Notes under the pieces: generated by a model | Database searches by the model: none | The model's input: only the letters and a program-made list of their open reading frames with translations | What the model was told of the DNA's origin: nothing | Part shown: positions 54,207 through 62,812 of the stretch, piece by piece | How the letters are laid out: every line of letters begins with the position of its first letter | Numbering within the stretch: the first letter of the stretch is position 1 | Assembly (NCBI GenBank): GCA_963974595.1 | Contig: CAXBDA010000003.1 | Coordinates: 1-64,000 of the forward strand | Origin: PZPK01 sp963974595 | Lineage (GTDB): Bacteria; Pseudomonadota; Gammaproteobacteria; Pseudomonadales; Oleiphilaceae | Reading direction: 5' to 3' | Length of the DNA: 64,000 nt | Translations under genes and position numbers: made by a program

Positions 54207-54638
54207 ATGTTTTTTAAAAAAGACATCAATAAATTAGCAGTCGTTTGTTTAAGTTTTATTTTTTCATCCTTACCTGTTCTTGCTGAGGTGAATGTGACAG
54301 ATGCATGGGTTCGCTTATTGCCACCTATGTCGAAGATGACGGCTGCATATATGAATATTCAAAGCGACCAGGAAGACCGTTTGATCGCTGCTGGAAGTGA
54401 TATTGCCAAGTTTATCGAAATACATCACTCTAAAATGGAAAATGGAGTTATGTCTATGCGGCAGGTGGATGGATTAGATTTGCCCCAAGATACCTTAGTC
54501 GAGTTAAAACCACAGAGTTATCATTTCATGGTGATGGGCCTGGTTAAGCCTCTTCATGAAAGTGAATCTTACTTGTTCACCCTAGAGTTTGAAAAAGCCG
54601 GTAAGGTCGATATTCAGGTTCCTGTCAGGAATCCTTAA
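54207..54638 (+). CDS. Periplasmic copper chaperone PCu(A)C
   Basis: A 143-residue protein with a signal peptide (cleavage near VLAEVN). Its copper site follows the HX10-MX21-HXM pattern: EIHHSKMENGVMSMRQ, then SYHFMVMGL. PCu(A)C proteins deliver Cu(I) to cytochrome c oxidase; no oxidase or Sco gene is nearby. A strong GGAGG ribosome site precedes the ATG. It is the last of the run beginning at the ankyrin gene, 40 bp after the ElyC-like gene, and is convergent with the TRAP permease. Confidence 0.9.
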   Translation: MFFKKDINKLAVVCLSFIFSSLPVLAEVNVTDAWVRLLPPMSKMTAAYMNIQSDQEDRLIAAGSDIAKFIEIHHSKMENGVMSMRQVDGLDLPQDTLVELKPQSYHFMVMGLVKPLHESESYLFTLEFEKAGKVDIQVPVRNP

Positions 54639-54648
54639 GGTCGGCCTA

Positions 54649-56679
54649 TCAGGCGAGAATCAAAGGCCCGAACGCGACAATCACAAGTGTGGTCGACATG
54701 ACCAGTAAGGGTAATAATATTCGTTCGTGGCGATAATAAAAATTATGGCCTTCTTCTAGTGCCAGTTCGACTTCACGACTCCCCACTACTTGTTTTGTCA
54801 GTAAATGGTTTAGCGAAACAGGGGGGGTTAGATAACCTAATTCAAAAGCAACTAAACAGGTCATCCAAAAGTGAATCGGCTCAATGCCTTGCTCATAAGC
54901 AACAGGAGCAATGACCACAGAGACCAGTATCAATGCGCCAAACGGGTCCATAATCATTCCGATAAAAACCAGAAAGACCACAATCGCCAGCATAGCTAAG
55001 ATAGTTGAATCAAAACCTTCGGGAAAACTAAAACTTCCCCCTGTCCTCTCAATAATGCCGCCAACGGTAAATGAACACGCCATTAGCATAAGAAGCGCAC
55101 CAATCTGAATCGCTGAGAGTCTAATCGATTTGTCGAAGGTCGTATTTAGTCTAGGCGGCGTTGTGATATCGGTCTTGTTACTGAGTTTTTTCCTATGCTC
55201 GTAAAGAACAATGGCGATCAGAATAATTGGAAGCAAAATGGGGGCAGAAAACTCATCTAAATAAGCATTCAGTAAAGCAGCAAACAACAGCATAAAAAAC
55301 ATTAAGATAGCGAGGTAAGGAAATAATGCTTTGGCTTCATTTAAGCTGGGTCTAAATGCTTCAGAAAATGTTGGGATTTTAATGGGGCTTTGCTTAGTTA
55401 ATAATACAAAGAAACAAAATACCACCAAGGTGAGCATAAAGACGCGCCCCCCCCAAAAAAACAGCTCATCGGACAACACTTCTTTGTTTAATATCGCAAT
55501 GCCAACGACCAATAAGCATGGTCGCAGAACAACCCCTGAGCTGCCAGTCATGGCGGTGACGGCCAGCGCTAATTGTCTGCGTGTTCCAATTCGACGCAGT
55601 TCTTGGTAGGCAACCGCCCCCATAGCAATGATGATAATGCCCGATGCGCCAGTATAAGCGGTAGGTACGGCCATTAATAATATGGCAACGCAGGCTAATA
55701 ATTCAGGTGGTAACTTCCAAGGCGTAAATACAGCAAATAGCTTGGCAGGTAAGGCTGTTTCTTTGAGCAACATACCCACCCAAATATATAAGGCGATAGA
55801 TAGGTGTAAGTTAGTGAGGTGAAATATTTGGGTGAAATAAACGGCAATACCCGGTAGATGCTGTTCATTGATCAGAAAGTGATAACTTGCTGCTAATAAC
55901 ATCCAGGTATGTATAGGAATAGTCAGTAAACTGTGAAAAAAATGTTTATTTTTAGTTAAGGGTGAAGGTAAGTTGATTAGCCTAAAAAATGAGATAGAGG
56001 CCATTGCAGCACTACCAAGTGACAAAATAATCAGAAGTTGTGGTGATGAAAGTCTTGTACCAGAGTCTAATGAGCCAATAAAAAAGGCAAGGCTAGACAT
56101 ACTTAAGGCTGCGCTGGCAATGAATTGAGCAGAATAAGAAAGAATATGGTCTAAACTTGAATGGATGCTTCGAAAGGCAATGTGCTCTGTTTTCCAGGTC
56201 GCATAGGTCGCACAAAGCATTAGCAAAAGAATTAGAATGGTTTTTTGATAATTAATTGAAAATAAGCTGATCTTCGCGAATACTGATTCCAGCATTGCAA
56301 AGCTGGCAACAGAAAATGAATACTCTTGGTTGTAAATAGCCGCGTCTTGATATTTCTTTTTGCAGACTTTCAATTGTTTGATTAAGGATACGCGTGCAGT
56401 ATCCCTGTCAAACTTATCCTCAATTAGATTAAAACCGGCATTTTCTGCCTGAAATTGTGTTTCTAGCTGATTAAGCCGCTCATCAATATTGACCTCAGTA
56501 TCACAAGACGGAGATGGATTTTCTCCTCTTAATATAAAGTAGTTATCCCAAATAGATAAGCCCAGTTTGAGTAGCTGTGCGTTGATGTTTTCACTGGTAC
56601 CAGCTAGTACGGTTGTCAGTAACAAGAGCAAAACACTAAGAGATAGGCCTTTGCTCAGTTTGTTACGCACAGCGATCAT
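54649..56679 (-). CDS. TRAP transporter permease with fused small (DctQ-like) and large (DctM) parts
   Basis: A 676-residue membrane protein. The N-terminus has a signal-anchor helix and a 90-residue soluble loop. About four helices follow (about residues 135-260), in the position of a DctQ small permease. The remainder (about 285-676) is a DctM-type large permease, with VPTAYTGASGIIIIAMG, DPFGALILVSVVIAPVA and ELGYLTPPVSLNHLL. TRAP permeases couple solute uptake to a sodium gradient. The matching binding protein gene is 43 bp upstream on the same strand. The extra N-terminal soluble loop is unusual. Confidence 0.87.
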   Translation of the reverse strand: MIAVRNKLSKGLSLSVLLLLLTTVLAGTSENINAQLLKLGLSIWDNYFILRGENPSPSCDTEVNIDERLNQLETQFQAENAGFNLIEDKFDRDTARVSLIKQLKVCKKKYQDAAIYNQEYSFSVASFAMLESVFAKISLFSINYQKTILILLLMLCATYATWKTEHIAFRSIHSSLDHILSYSAQFIASAALSMSSLAFFIGSLDSGTRLSSPQLLIILSLGSAAMASISFFRLINLPSPLTKNKHFFHSLLTIPIHTWMLLAASYHFLINEQHLPGIAVYFTQIFHLTNLHLSIALYIWVGMLLKETALPAKLFAVFTPWKLPPELLACVAILLMAVPTAYTGASGIIIIAMGAVAYQELRRIGTRRQLALAVTAMTGSSGVVLRPCLLVVGIAILNKEVLSDELFFWGGRVFMLTLVVFCFFVLLTKQSPIKIPTFSEAFRPSLNEAKALFPYLAILMFFMLLFAALLNAYLDEFSAPILLPIILIAIVLYEHRKKLSNKTDITTPPRLNTTFDKSIRLSAIQIGALLMLMACSFTVGGIIERTGGSFSFPEGFDSTILAMLAIVVFLVFIGMIMDPFGALILVSVVIAPVAYEQGIEPIHFWMTCLVAFELGYLTPPVSLNHLLTKQVVGSREVELALEEGHNFYYRHERILLPLLVMSTTLVIVAFGPLILA

Positions 56680-56722
56680 GGCGTCTACTCTATTGTTATT
56701 TTTATTGAAAGTCGGTTGTTGT

Positions 56723-57760
56723 TTATTCTTTATCTTTGGAGGTGCATTCCGCTAAATTAGGGTCAACTTTACATCTAACCTTCCTGAATAAGGTCAGTGC
56801 TTTTGCATTGTAGATATTTCTATCCCTGAGAGTGATTCGACTTTCACGAAATATTTCATTCCATTTGTTTTTATCTGCATCGGATATCTCAATCCAATAT
56901 TTCTCAGGAATAGTCTGTTCGCTTTGTTCTATCGTCTTAATACTTTCAAGGTACTTATTTGCAAGCAGTTCTCTGGACTTTTGACCAAAATCAGCAGGAA
57001 TCTTATCCCATCGAACAATCAGTTGCATGGTTATTTGAAGCGAAGGCCACTTGATAATGCCGCCATTAGGCTCAAGACCTTTATACATTTCCATAGGTTC
57101 ATAGGCTAAGCCTGGCGCACCGGTAATATCAACAGCATGATTATTAAACTTTTGAAGTGCATTCATAATGCTTGACGATACCGGTGTCATACCGATGCGC
57201 TCAGCCAAGTAACCTGTTTCTGGGGCATTATCCAATACCGTAATACGTTTACCTGCCATATCAGCCGGGACTTTAATGTTTCGATCATTTACAAATAGAA
57301 AGATGGCACCGATAGGTGAAATGCCAATAATTTCATATTCACCTTTGCGCATTAATTTAACAGCTTTTTTACTGCTTAAGGTCTTGATGATCACGCCTAA
57401 ATGCTCATAGGTAGGCAGGGCGCCAACGGCATTTATCGAACCTGTAAAATCATTGTATTCCCGGGCCCGCAGGCCGGGTAAGTTAAGCATGTCGCAAACG
57501 CCATTTTTAAATTCTTCAGACGCGACGCGATCGTCGGTATAAACCTTAAAAGATAAATCGACACCCCATCGATAAGCATCAATCTTGTATTCTTTCATCG
57601 ATTTATGAACGGGGCCATCATTACCAATGAAATCAAATACACACATGGTCAAGGGCATTAAGTTGGTATTGTTTTTTTGAGCATTAGCAAGCGCTATTTG
57701 GCTGGAACAGACAATAAAAGTAAGGATGCAAAACGAAAATAAGGCGTTAATTAATGGCAT
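56723..57760 (-). CDS. TRAP-associated periplasmic solute-binding protein
   Basis: A 345-residue secreted protein with a clear signal peptide (cleavage near IALANA). The two-lobe pattern is seen in FIGNDGPVHKSMKEYK, then DMLNLPGLRAREYNDF, and PADMAGKRITVLDN. This places it in the putative solute-binding family found beside extended DctM permeases rather than in the classical DctP group. The substrate is unknown. It is the first gene of the two-gene TRAP unit. Confidence 0.8.
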   Translation of the reverse strand: MPLINALFSFCILTFIVCSSQIALANAQKNNTNLMPLTMCVFDFIGNDGPVHKSMKEYKIDAYRWGVDLSFKVYTDDRVASEEFKNGVCDMLNLPGLRAREYNDFTGSINAVGALPTYEHLGVIIKTLSSKKAVKLMRKGEYEIIGISPIGAIFLFVNDRNIKVPADMAGKRITVLDNAPETGYLAERIGMTPVSSSIMNALQKFNNHAVDITGAPGLAYEPMEMYKGLEPNGGIIKWPSLQITMQLIVRWDKIPADFGQKSRELLANKYLESIKTIEQSEQTIPEKYWIEISDADKNKWNEIFRESRITLRDRNIYNAKALTLFRKVRCKVDPNLAECTSKDKE

Positions 57761-57916
57761 AGGAAACTCTTCAACATAGAAGTATAGTCAGAAAATCATG
57801 GCTATGAATGCTACCTGAATCACCGATTTCTGGAAATGGTTTAATGTCTCAAAAATATGAAAGAAAGTCAGATACTTCTTGGCTGTTAAAACTACATTAG
57901 CCTTATGTTAGTGCAT

Positions 57917-57956
57917 AGCTGATAGTAAGTGCTGAACAGATCCGTTCTTATCAGCT
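57917..57956. terminator. Inverted repeat spanning the mgsA stop codon
   Basis: AGCTGATA (57917-57924) and TATCAGCT (57949-57956) are perfect inverted repeats; the mgsA stop codon is inside the right arm. A nested GAAC/GTTC pair makes a longer imperfect hairpin. No T-run follows on the minus strand. Confidence 0.4.
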
Positions 57957-58388
57957 TGCCAAACGACGGTTCTGGTAATCGTAGAAATCTGGTTTTTCTC
58001 TTTGGTAGTGTTTCATCAAGGGTGAATGGATAATAAAGTCAGCGGTACTTTTATTGCATGCGACGGGAATGTTCCATAAAGTCGCAATACGAAGCAAAGC
58101 TTTAATGTCGGGGTCATGAGACATTGGCTCTAAAGGGTCCCAAAAGAAGATTAACAAGTCGACAGTGCCTTCTGCGATACGGGCACCAATTTGTTGATCT
58201 CCGCCAAGTGGGCCGCTTTGAACGCGCTCCACGTTAAGGTTTGTTTCTTTTTCAATGAATAAGCCCGTTGTTCCTGTGGTCACCAACGCGCAGTTTTCCA
58301 AATCACTGTGATGATCATTTAACCACTTCACTAAATCTGGTTTACGGTTGTCATGCGCAATGAGGGCAATATTCTCAATTGGTTTCAT
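57951..58388 (-). CDS. mgsA: Methylglyoxal synthase MgsA
   Basis: MgsA converts dihydroxyacetone phosphate to methylglyoxal, relieving phosphate stress in glycolysis. The 145 residues show ALIAHDNRKPDLVKW at the N-terminus. The phosphate-binding TTGTTGLFIE, SGPLGGDQQIGARI with the catalytic-type Asp, and FFWDPLEPMSHDPDIKALLR follow. Length and motifs are standard. It is on the minus strand; the small RNA candidate upstream is separated from it by an intrinsic terminator. Confidence 0.96.
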   Translation of the reverse strand: MKPIENIALIAHDNRKPDLVKWLNDHHSDLENCALVTTGTTGLFIEKETNLNVERVQSGPLGGDQQIGARIAEGTVDLLIFFWDPLEPMSHDPDIKALLRIATLWNIPVACNKSTADFIIHSPLMKHYQREKPDFYDYQNRRLAS

Positions 58389-58542
58389 AAAACTGCTATA
58401 TCCTGATTAAGTTTCTTATTGTTATTTCTTCGGGGAGGCATCATACACCCTATGAGCTCTGTGCGTCTCACATTGAATAACTTTAGCAGATTATCTTTTA
58501 GAAATATGACAAAAATATGTCATTATTCAAGAAAAAAAGGCC

Positions 58543-58568
58543 AAAAAAAACCTCGGGCTAGCCGAGGT
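58543..58568 (-). terminator. Strong intrinsic terminator of the small RNA
   Basis: Read on the minus strand, ACCTCGG and CCGAGGT form a 7-bp GC-rich stem around a 5-nt loop, followed directly by eight T. No minus-strand protein gene lies upstream of it, which marks a non-coding transcript. Confidence 0.85.
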
Positions 58569-58630
58569 ATAACAACAAGTTACCACACTTGATAAACGAG
58601 ACTTCCGAAAGTATGCATTTCGATGTCTTG
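58543..58630 (-). ncRNA. Candidate FNR-dependent small regulatory RNA
   Basis: A predicted transcript of about 88 nt starts near 58630 and ends in the terminator at 58543-58568. Seven nt before the predicted start is a -10 element, TATATT (58642-58637). An FNR box is centred about 41 bp upstream of the start. The only ATG frame inside is 12 codons long with no ribosome site. This is the layout of anaerobically induced sRNAs such as enterobacterial FnrS, although no sequence similarity to FnrS is visible. The start site and regulation are inferred; the terminator and box are seen directly. Confidence 0.65.
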
Positions 58631-58663
58631 AATACAAATATACTCGAGTACTGAAAAAATGAA

Positions 58664-58677
58664 TTGATTTAGATCAA
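58664..58677 (-). promoter_or_regulatory. Perfect FNR/ANR box
   Basis: TTGATTTAGATCAA matches TTGAT-N4-ATCAA exactly. On the minus strand it sits at about -41 relative to a TATATT -10 element at 58642-58637, the class II FNR position. On the plus strand, it is 230 bp from the cytochrome c gene and no equally well-placed -10 element was found. Confidence 0.75.
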
Positions 58678-58906
58678 GCGCCTCGCAAAGAGAGCTTGTT
58701 CATCCTCATAAAGCATTAAATAATGGAGCCATAAAAATTTAGAGTAATACTTATGGTTTATCACTCTATCGATAAAGGGGTATGGGTGCTGGGATTTGGT
58801 GATACATTGATTCGGCTGAGTATAGATAAATCGATGGTAGATGCTATGCTTAAGGCGTCATGAAAAATAATGGTTTATTTACATTAATATAGAAGAGAGA
58901 GAATAG
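58678..58906. other. Leader region of the cytochrome c gene
   Basis: About 230 bases with no gene. The region is AT-rich close to the cytochrome start and must hold its promoter. A GAGAGAGA ribosome site lies just before the ATG. Together with the small RNA, it accounts for the 518-bp gap after mgsA. Confidence 0.4.
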
Positions 58907-59224
58907 ATGAGAAGATTAATTACGACTGCATTATTAATGACAGGTTCTTTATTGTTAGCTGCCAATGCGATGGCGGGGGATGCTGCTGCGGGAAAAGCCA
59001 AGTCGGCTGTTTGCGCTGCATGTCATGGTGCTGCTGGTAAAGCGGCCGTCCCTAATTATCCAAACCTGGCGGGACAAAATAAGGCCTATTTGGTCAGTTC
59101 TTTAAAAGCCTACAAAAATAAAGAAAGAAGTGGTGGCATGGCCGCTATTATGCAGGGGCAGGCTGCGGCATTAAGTGATCAGGATATTGAAAATTTATCT
59201 GAGTATTACAGCTCATTGAAGTAA
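58907..59224 (+). CDS. Periplasmic class I cytochrome c (c5/c553 type)
   Basis: A 105-residue secreted monohaem cytochrome. The signal peptide is cleaved near AMAGDA. The haem-attachment site is CAACH (Cys36, Cys39, His40). The distal methionine is likely in GGMAAIMQGQ, before the C-terminal helix LSEYYSSLK. It probably shuttles electrons in the periplasm. It is followed by a strong terminator, so it is monocistronic. The FNR box upstream may also influence it. Confidence 0.93.
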   Translation: MRRLITTALLMTGSLLLAANAMAGDAAAGKAKSAVCAACHGAAGKAAVPNYPNLAGQNKAYLVSSLKAYKNKERSGGMAAIMQGQAAALSDQDIENLSEYYSSLK

Positions 59225-59268
59225 TATCCAAGCTTGGAAAATTTTGAAAAAAAGTTCAGCAAACTGGA

Positions 59269-59301
59269 AGACAGGCTTTTTAACCAAAGCCTGTCTTTTT
59301 T
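59269..59301 (+). terminator. Strong intrinsic terminator after cytochrome c
   Basis: AGACAGGCTTT (59269-59279) and AAAGCCTGTCT (59286-59296) are perfect 11-bp inverted repeats with a 6-nt loop and a following T-run. Confidence 0.9.
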
Positions 59302-59413
59302 GTTTATAAAGTCTGACAGGTAATAAATATACTTAGAAGGATTTCATGATTTTGTTCGATCAGTGAATTCGGTTAGAATATGCCTCAAAATCGCCCTGTA
59401 ATATGAGTTAAGT

Positions 59414-60880
59414 ATGAAATTTATCGTCAAGTTGTTCCCCGAAATTTCTATTAAAAGTAAGCCTGTTCGACAGCGTTTTGTGAAGCAGCTTCGCCAAAAT
59501 ATTAATGAAGTTCTCAAGAGAGAATTCGATCATGTATCAGTTCAAGGCTATTGGGATAAAGTTGAAGTCACTGTAAAGGGTGACCTCGATTACGCCCAGA
59601 AAGTGGCGCAAACCTTACAAAGAATTCCGGGAATTGCGAACATTCTAAGAGTTCAGAATTATACCATTGATGATATGGAAAATAATTTCGAAGAAATGCT
59701 CTGTTTAACTCAGCATATTTTCAAAGACCAATTAAAAGGAAAAACCTTTGTTGTTCGTGTAAAACGTGCAGGAAAGCATTCCTTTACTTCAACTGATTTA
59801 GAGCGGTTTATTGGTGGTGGTTTGCTTCAAAGGCTTGAGACAGCGGGTGTTAATCTAAAAAAACCAGATGTCACCGTTAGATTGGAGGTTCGAGATGCTA
59901 ATCTTTATGTCGTTGAACAGCGTTATGAAGGTTTAGGCGGTTTTCCACTAGCGACTGTTGATGATGTTTTATCACTTATGTCAGGTGGTTTTGATTCAAG
60001 CGTAGCAAGTTATTTAACGATGAAACGAGGCTTAAAAACCCACTTTTGTTTTTTTAACCTTGGTGGGGCGGCGCATGAAATTGGCGTAAAGCAGGTTGCT
60101 CTTTATTTGTGGGAAAAATACGGTGCTTCTCATCGGGTGAAGTTTGTCACGGTTCCCTTTGAAGAAGTAGTGGCTGAACTTGTTCAAAAAATACATCACT
60201 CGCAGCGTGGGGTTGTCTTAAAAAGAATGATGTTACGCGCTGCACAAGAGGTTGCGGACTCATTGAATATTCAAGCATTGGTGATGGGAGATAGTGTTGC
60301 CCAAGTGTCTAGCCAAACATTAACCAATATGTGTGTGATTGATACAGCCACCAAAAAGCTGGTAATGCGACCGCTTATTACCATGGATAAGCAGGATATT
60401 ATTGGCATCTCCCGCAAGATAGGCACGGAGGACTTTGCCAAGAATATGCCCGAATATTGTGGTGTTATTTCTGATAAGCCAACAACGTGCGCGACAGAAG
60501 AACGTTTAGCTGAAGAAGAGTTAAATTTTGACTTTTCGATCCTTGAACGTGCTTTAAAAACTAGAATGACTATTAAAATTGATGAGGTTTTGACTCGAGT
60601 TCAAACGCTTGCAGAAGTAGATTTGGTCTCGGTTCCTCATGTCGATGATGTAATTATTGATATTCGCCACCCCGAAAACCGAGAAAAAGCCGAGTTAGTT
60701 CTGACAAATAATGAGATTAAGCAAATTCCATTTTACGAGTTAATGTCTAAGCTAGATAATCTAGAGCCAAGCAAGCACTATTTACTGTATTGCGATAAAG
60801 GTGCTATGAGTCAACTACACGCTAGCCATTTAAAAAATATGGGCTTTGAGAGTGTTGGCGTATACTCTCCCAATAAGTAA
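59414..60880 (+). CDS. thiI: tRNA 4-thiouridine synthase / sulfurtransferase ThiI
   Basis: ThiI makes 4-thiouridine at tRNA position 8 and can supply sulfur for the thiamine thiazole. The 488 residues contain an N-terminal ferredoxin-like and THUMP region (about 1-165), then a PP-loop ATPase with SGGFDS at 190-195. A C-terminal rhodanese domain carries the persulfide cysteine Cys460 in LLYCDKGAMSQ. Cys349 in YCGVISDKPTTCA is the disulfide partner equivalent to E. coli Cys344. With thiS and thiG, this links sulfur use in the window. Confidence 0.96.
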   Translation: MKFIVKLFPEISIKSKPVRQRFVKQLRQNINEVLKREFDHVSVQGYWDKVEVTVKGDLDYAQKVAQTLQRIPGIANILRVQNYTIDDMENNFEEMLCLTQHIFKDQLKGKTFVVRVKRAGKHSFTSTDLERFIGGGLLQRLETAGVNLKKPDVTVRLEVRDANLYVVEQRYEGLGGFPLATVDDVLSLMSGGFDSSVASYLTMKRGLKTHFCFFNLGGAAHEIGVKQVALYLWEKYGASHRVKFVTVPFEEVVAELVQKIHHSQRGVVLKRMMLRAAQEVADSLNIQALVMGDSVAQVSSQTLTNMCVIDTATKKLVMRPLITMDKQDIIGISRKIGTEDFAKNMPEYCGVISDKPTTCATEERLAEEELNFDFSILERALKTRMTIKIDEVLTRVQTLAEVDLVSVPHVDDVIIDIRHPENREKAELVLTNNEIKQIPFYELMSKLDNLEPSKHYLLYCDKGAMSQLHASHLKNMGFESVGVYSPNK

Positions 60881-60938
60881 GAAAATAGGCACGTCAGTGC
60901 TTAAATTATCTCTTTGAATAATATAAAAGGAACTTAAT

Positions 60939-61538
60939 ATGTGCCCAAAAGTTGGCCGAAGAGAGCAAAAGAAATTAACAAACAGGCGGTCAATTCTAGA
61001 TGCAGGTCTGCTGGTTTTCTCTTCGATTGGTTATGAACGTGCGACGATTATGGACGTTGTCGAAGCCAGCGGTTTATCTGTTGGTACTTTGTATAATCAC
61101 TTTGGCGACAAAGATACTATTTTTGCTGAAATTGTTGGCATGCTGGTGCGTGACGTTAGAGCTGCTCTTAATGAAGCCAGAAGTAAAGCGGATGATTTGG
61201 AGTCTTTCATTATGGGGGCTTTTCTTGCGTATAGTGAGCTCATGGAGCAGCAACCAAAAATACAAGAGCTTATTAGTAAAAACTCAAATGCGTTTCGTCA
61301 ATTTGTGAGTACCGAGACGGAGCTAATCGGTTTGGTTAATGACCTTCAGCAAGATATGAAATCGGCTGTTGACGCGGGTCTTATTCCTGATTTCCCTGTT
61401 AACTTAATGAGCTCGGCAATGATGGGGGCCAGCATGGAAATTTTCTCAGAAAAAATCGGCTCACATACAGCAAAAGAAAAAGCTGAATTTCTAGGGCATA
61501 TCTTTTTGGGTGGTATTCGGCATTTATCAACCGCATAA
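60939..61538 (+). CDS. TetR/AcrR-family transcriptional regulator
   Basis: A 199-residue regulator. The HTH region is NRRSILDAGLLVFSSIGY, then TIMDVVEASGLSVGTLYNHF and DKDTIFAEIV. The C-terminal ligand domain is not recognised. It lies 58 bp after thiI and 33 bp before pdxH on the same strand, but a metabolic link to either is not evident. Confidence 0.88.
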   Translation: MCPKVGRREQKKLTNRRSILDAGLLVFSSIGYERATIMDVVEASGLSVGTLYNHFGDKDTIFAEIVGMLVRDVRAALNEARSKADDLESFIMGAFLAYSELMEQQPKIQELISKNSNAFRQFVSTETELIGLVNDLQQDMKSAVDAGLIPDFPVNLMSSAMMGASMEIFSEKIGSHTAKEKAEFLGHIFLGGIRHLSTA

Positions 61539-61571
61539 CGATGTTTTTACATTTTCTAACCTTTGGGTGAA

Positions 61572-62213
61572 ATGATGGATATAGGCGATTATCGACGAGA
61601 ATATATGAGTCAGGGTGTTGATATTGACGACTTGAACCTGAACCCGTTTAAGCAATTTGAATATTGGTTTAAGCAGGCCAATGATGCCAATATTCAAGAT
61701 GCCAACGCTTTTAGTATTGCTACGTGTGACCCTGATGAAGGCCCCTCTGTTAGAACGGTTCTGTTAAAGCTATTTGATGAACAAGGCTTTGTATTTTTCA
61801 CTAATTATAATAGTGCAAAATCAAAACAGATTCAGCGTTATCCCCATGTTGCTATGTTGTTTCCATGGTTGGTATTGAATCGACAGGTCAGGGTTGAAGG
61901 CCGTTGTGAGAAGATTTCAAGTGCGGCATCGCTTAAGTACTTTACGACGCGCCCGCGGGGCAGCCAAATTGGTGCCTGGTGCAGTGATCAAAGTGAAGTA
62001 ATTGAATCACGATCTTTTCTGGAACAAAAATACCGGGAGGCCGCAGAGAAATTTAAAGCGGGTTCTATCCCCCTTCCCTCCTCTTGGGGAGGCTACCGAA
62101 TTGTGCCAACACGTTTCGAGTTTTGGCAAGGCCGTGAAAACCGTTTACATGATCGTCTTCAGTATGTACGTAATGATGAGAGCGCTTGGGATATAAAGCG
62201 ACTGGCACCTTGA
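61572..62213 (+). CDS. pdxH: Pyridoxine/pyridoxamine 5'-phosphate oxidase PdxH
   Basis: PdxH is the FMN enzyme that makes pyridoxal 5'-phosphate. The 213-residue protein shows DIGDYRREYMSQG and FSIATCDPDEGPSVRTVLLK. Its FFTNYNSAKSKQI, SQIGAWCSDQSEVI and FEFWQGRENRLHDRLQY segments bind FMN and substrate. The C-terminus is WDIKRLAP, as expected. Two adjacent ATG codons (61572 and 61575) follow a GGGTGA site; a TTG lies 9 bp upstream. Together with pdxA it covers two PLP steps. Confidence 0.96.
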   Translation: MMDIGDYRREYMSQGVDIDDLNLNPFKQFEYWFKQANDANIQDANAFSIATCDPDEGPSVRTVLLKLFDEQGFVFFTNYNSAKSKQIQRYPHVAMLFPWLVLNRQVRVEGRCEKISSAASLKYFTTRPRGSQIGAWCSDQSEVIESRSFLEQKYREAAEKFKAGSIPLPSSWGGYRIVPTRFEFWQGRENRLHDRLQYVRNDESAWDIKRLAP

Positions 62214-62256
62214 TCGACAGCAAACACTCTGTGCGGAGCCATTGTTAGGCGCGTAC

Positions 62257-62715
62257 TTAGTCTCGGTGTAAAATAGTAGAAACAAAGCGACTTGCAAGTG
62301 CCCACTGACTTGGCCAATAACCATTGAACTTTGGTAGTTGGTCATCGACATCGCCAACCCGCCGGTCATAAAATGAATGCAGAATTGGCTTGGGCAACTC
62401 AAAGACTTCGGAAAAATTTTCTGCCGGGATAAAGGCCAAGCCAAAGGTTGGAGCTAAAGGCAAGAATGCGACCACAGGACTGTTGCACGATGGGCAAACC
62501 CCTCGATTTACAGAGGGAGGTAAACGGTGCTTTGTGAATCGAATTGCAGGATCAATAGGTTTGATTATTTGATTAGACTTTACCGCAACAATATTAGCGA
62601 ACGGCTTGCGATACACCTTTTGGCAAATTTTGCAGTGGCAAGTAAATTGAATTACGGGAGAACCCTTGATTATAATTTTGCTGTCTCCACACGGACATGA
62701 ACAAGGTGTTTGCAT
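62257..62715 (-). CDS. GFA/CENP-V family zinc protein
   Basis: A 152-residue protein of the glutathione-dependent formaldehyde-activating (Gfa) family. The zinc cysteines are seen in CSCPCGDS, CHCKICQK and CPSCNSP. The family name reflects one characterised member, and activity with formaldehyde cannot be assumed here. It is convergent with pdxH and lies downstream of the coiled-coil membrane protein gene on the minus strand. Confidence 0.83.
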   Translation of the reverse strand: MQTPCSCPCGDSKIIIKGSPVIQFTCHCKICQKVYRKPFANIVAVKSNQIIKPIDPAIRFTKHRLPPSVNRGVCPSCNSPVVAFLPLAPTFGLAFIPAENFSEVFELPKPILHSFYDRRVGDVDDQLPKFNGYWPSQWALASRFVSTILHRD

Positions 62716-62812
62716 GGTTCCTCCTTTGGTTTATCGGTGTAAGTGCCAAGGCCTCATTAAGAAGCAAATAATAGGTGGTTAATATATTACGTTTTGCAGT
62801 ATCAACGTATGA

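Noticed and set aside
58907..59224. FNR box as the direct activator site of the cytochrome c gene
   Set aside because: It is about 230 bp from the start codon with no well-spaced -10 element on the plus strand; the minus-strand arrangement fits much better.
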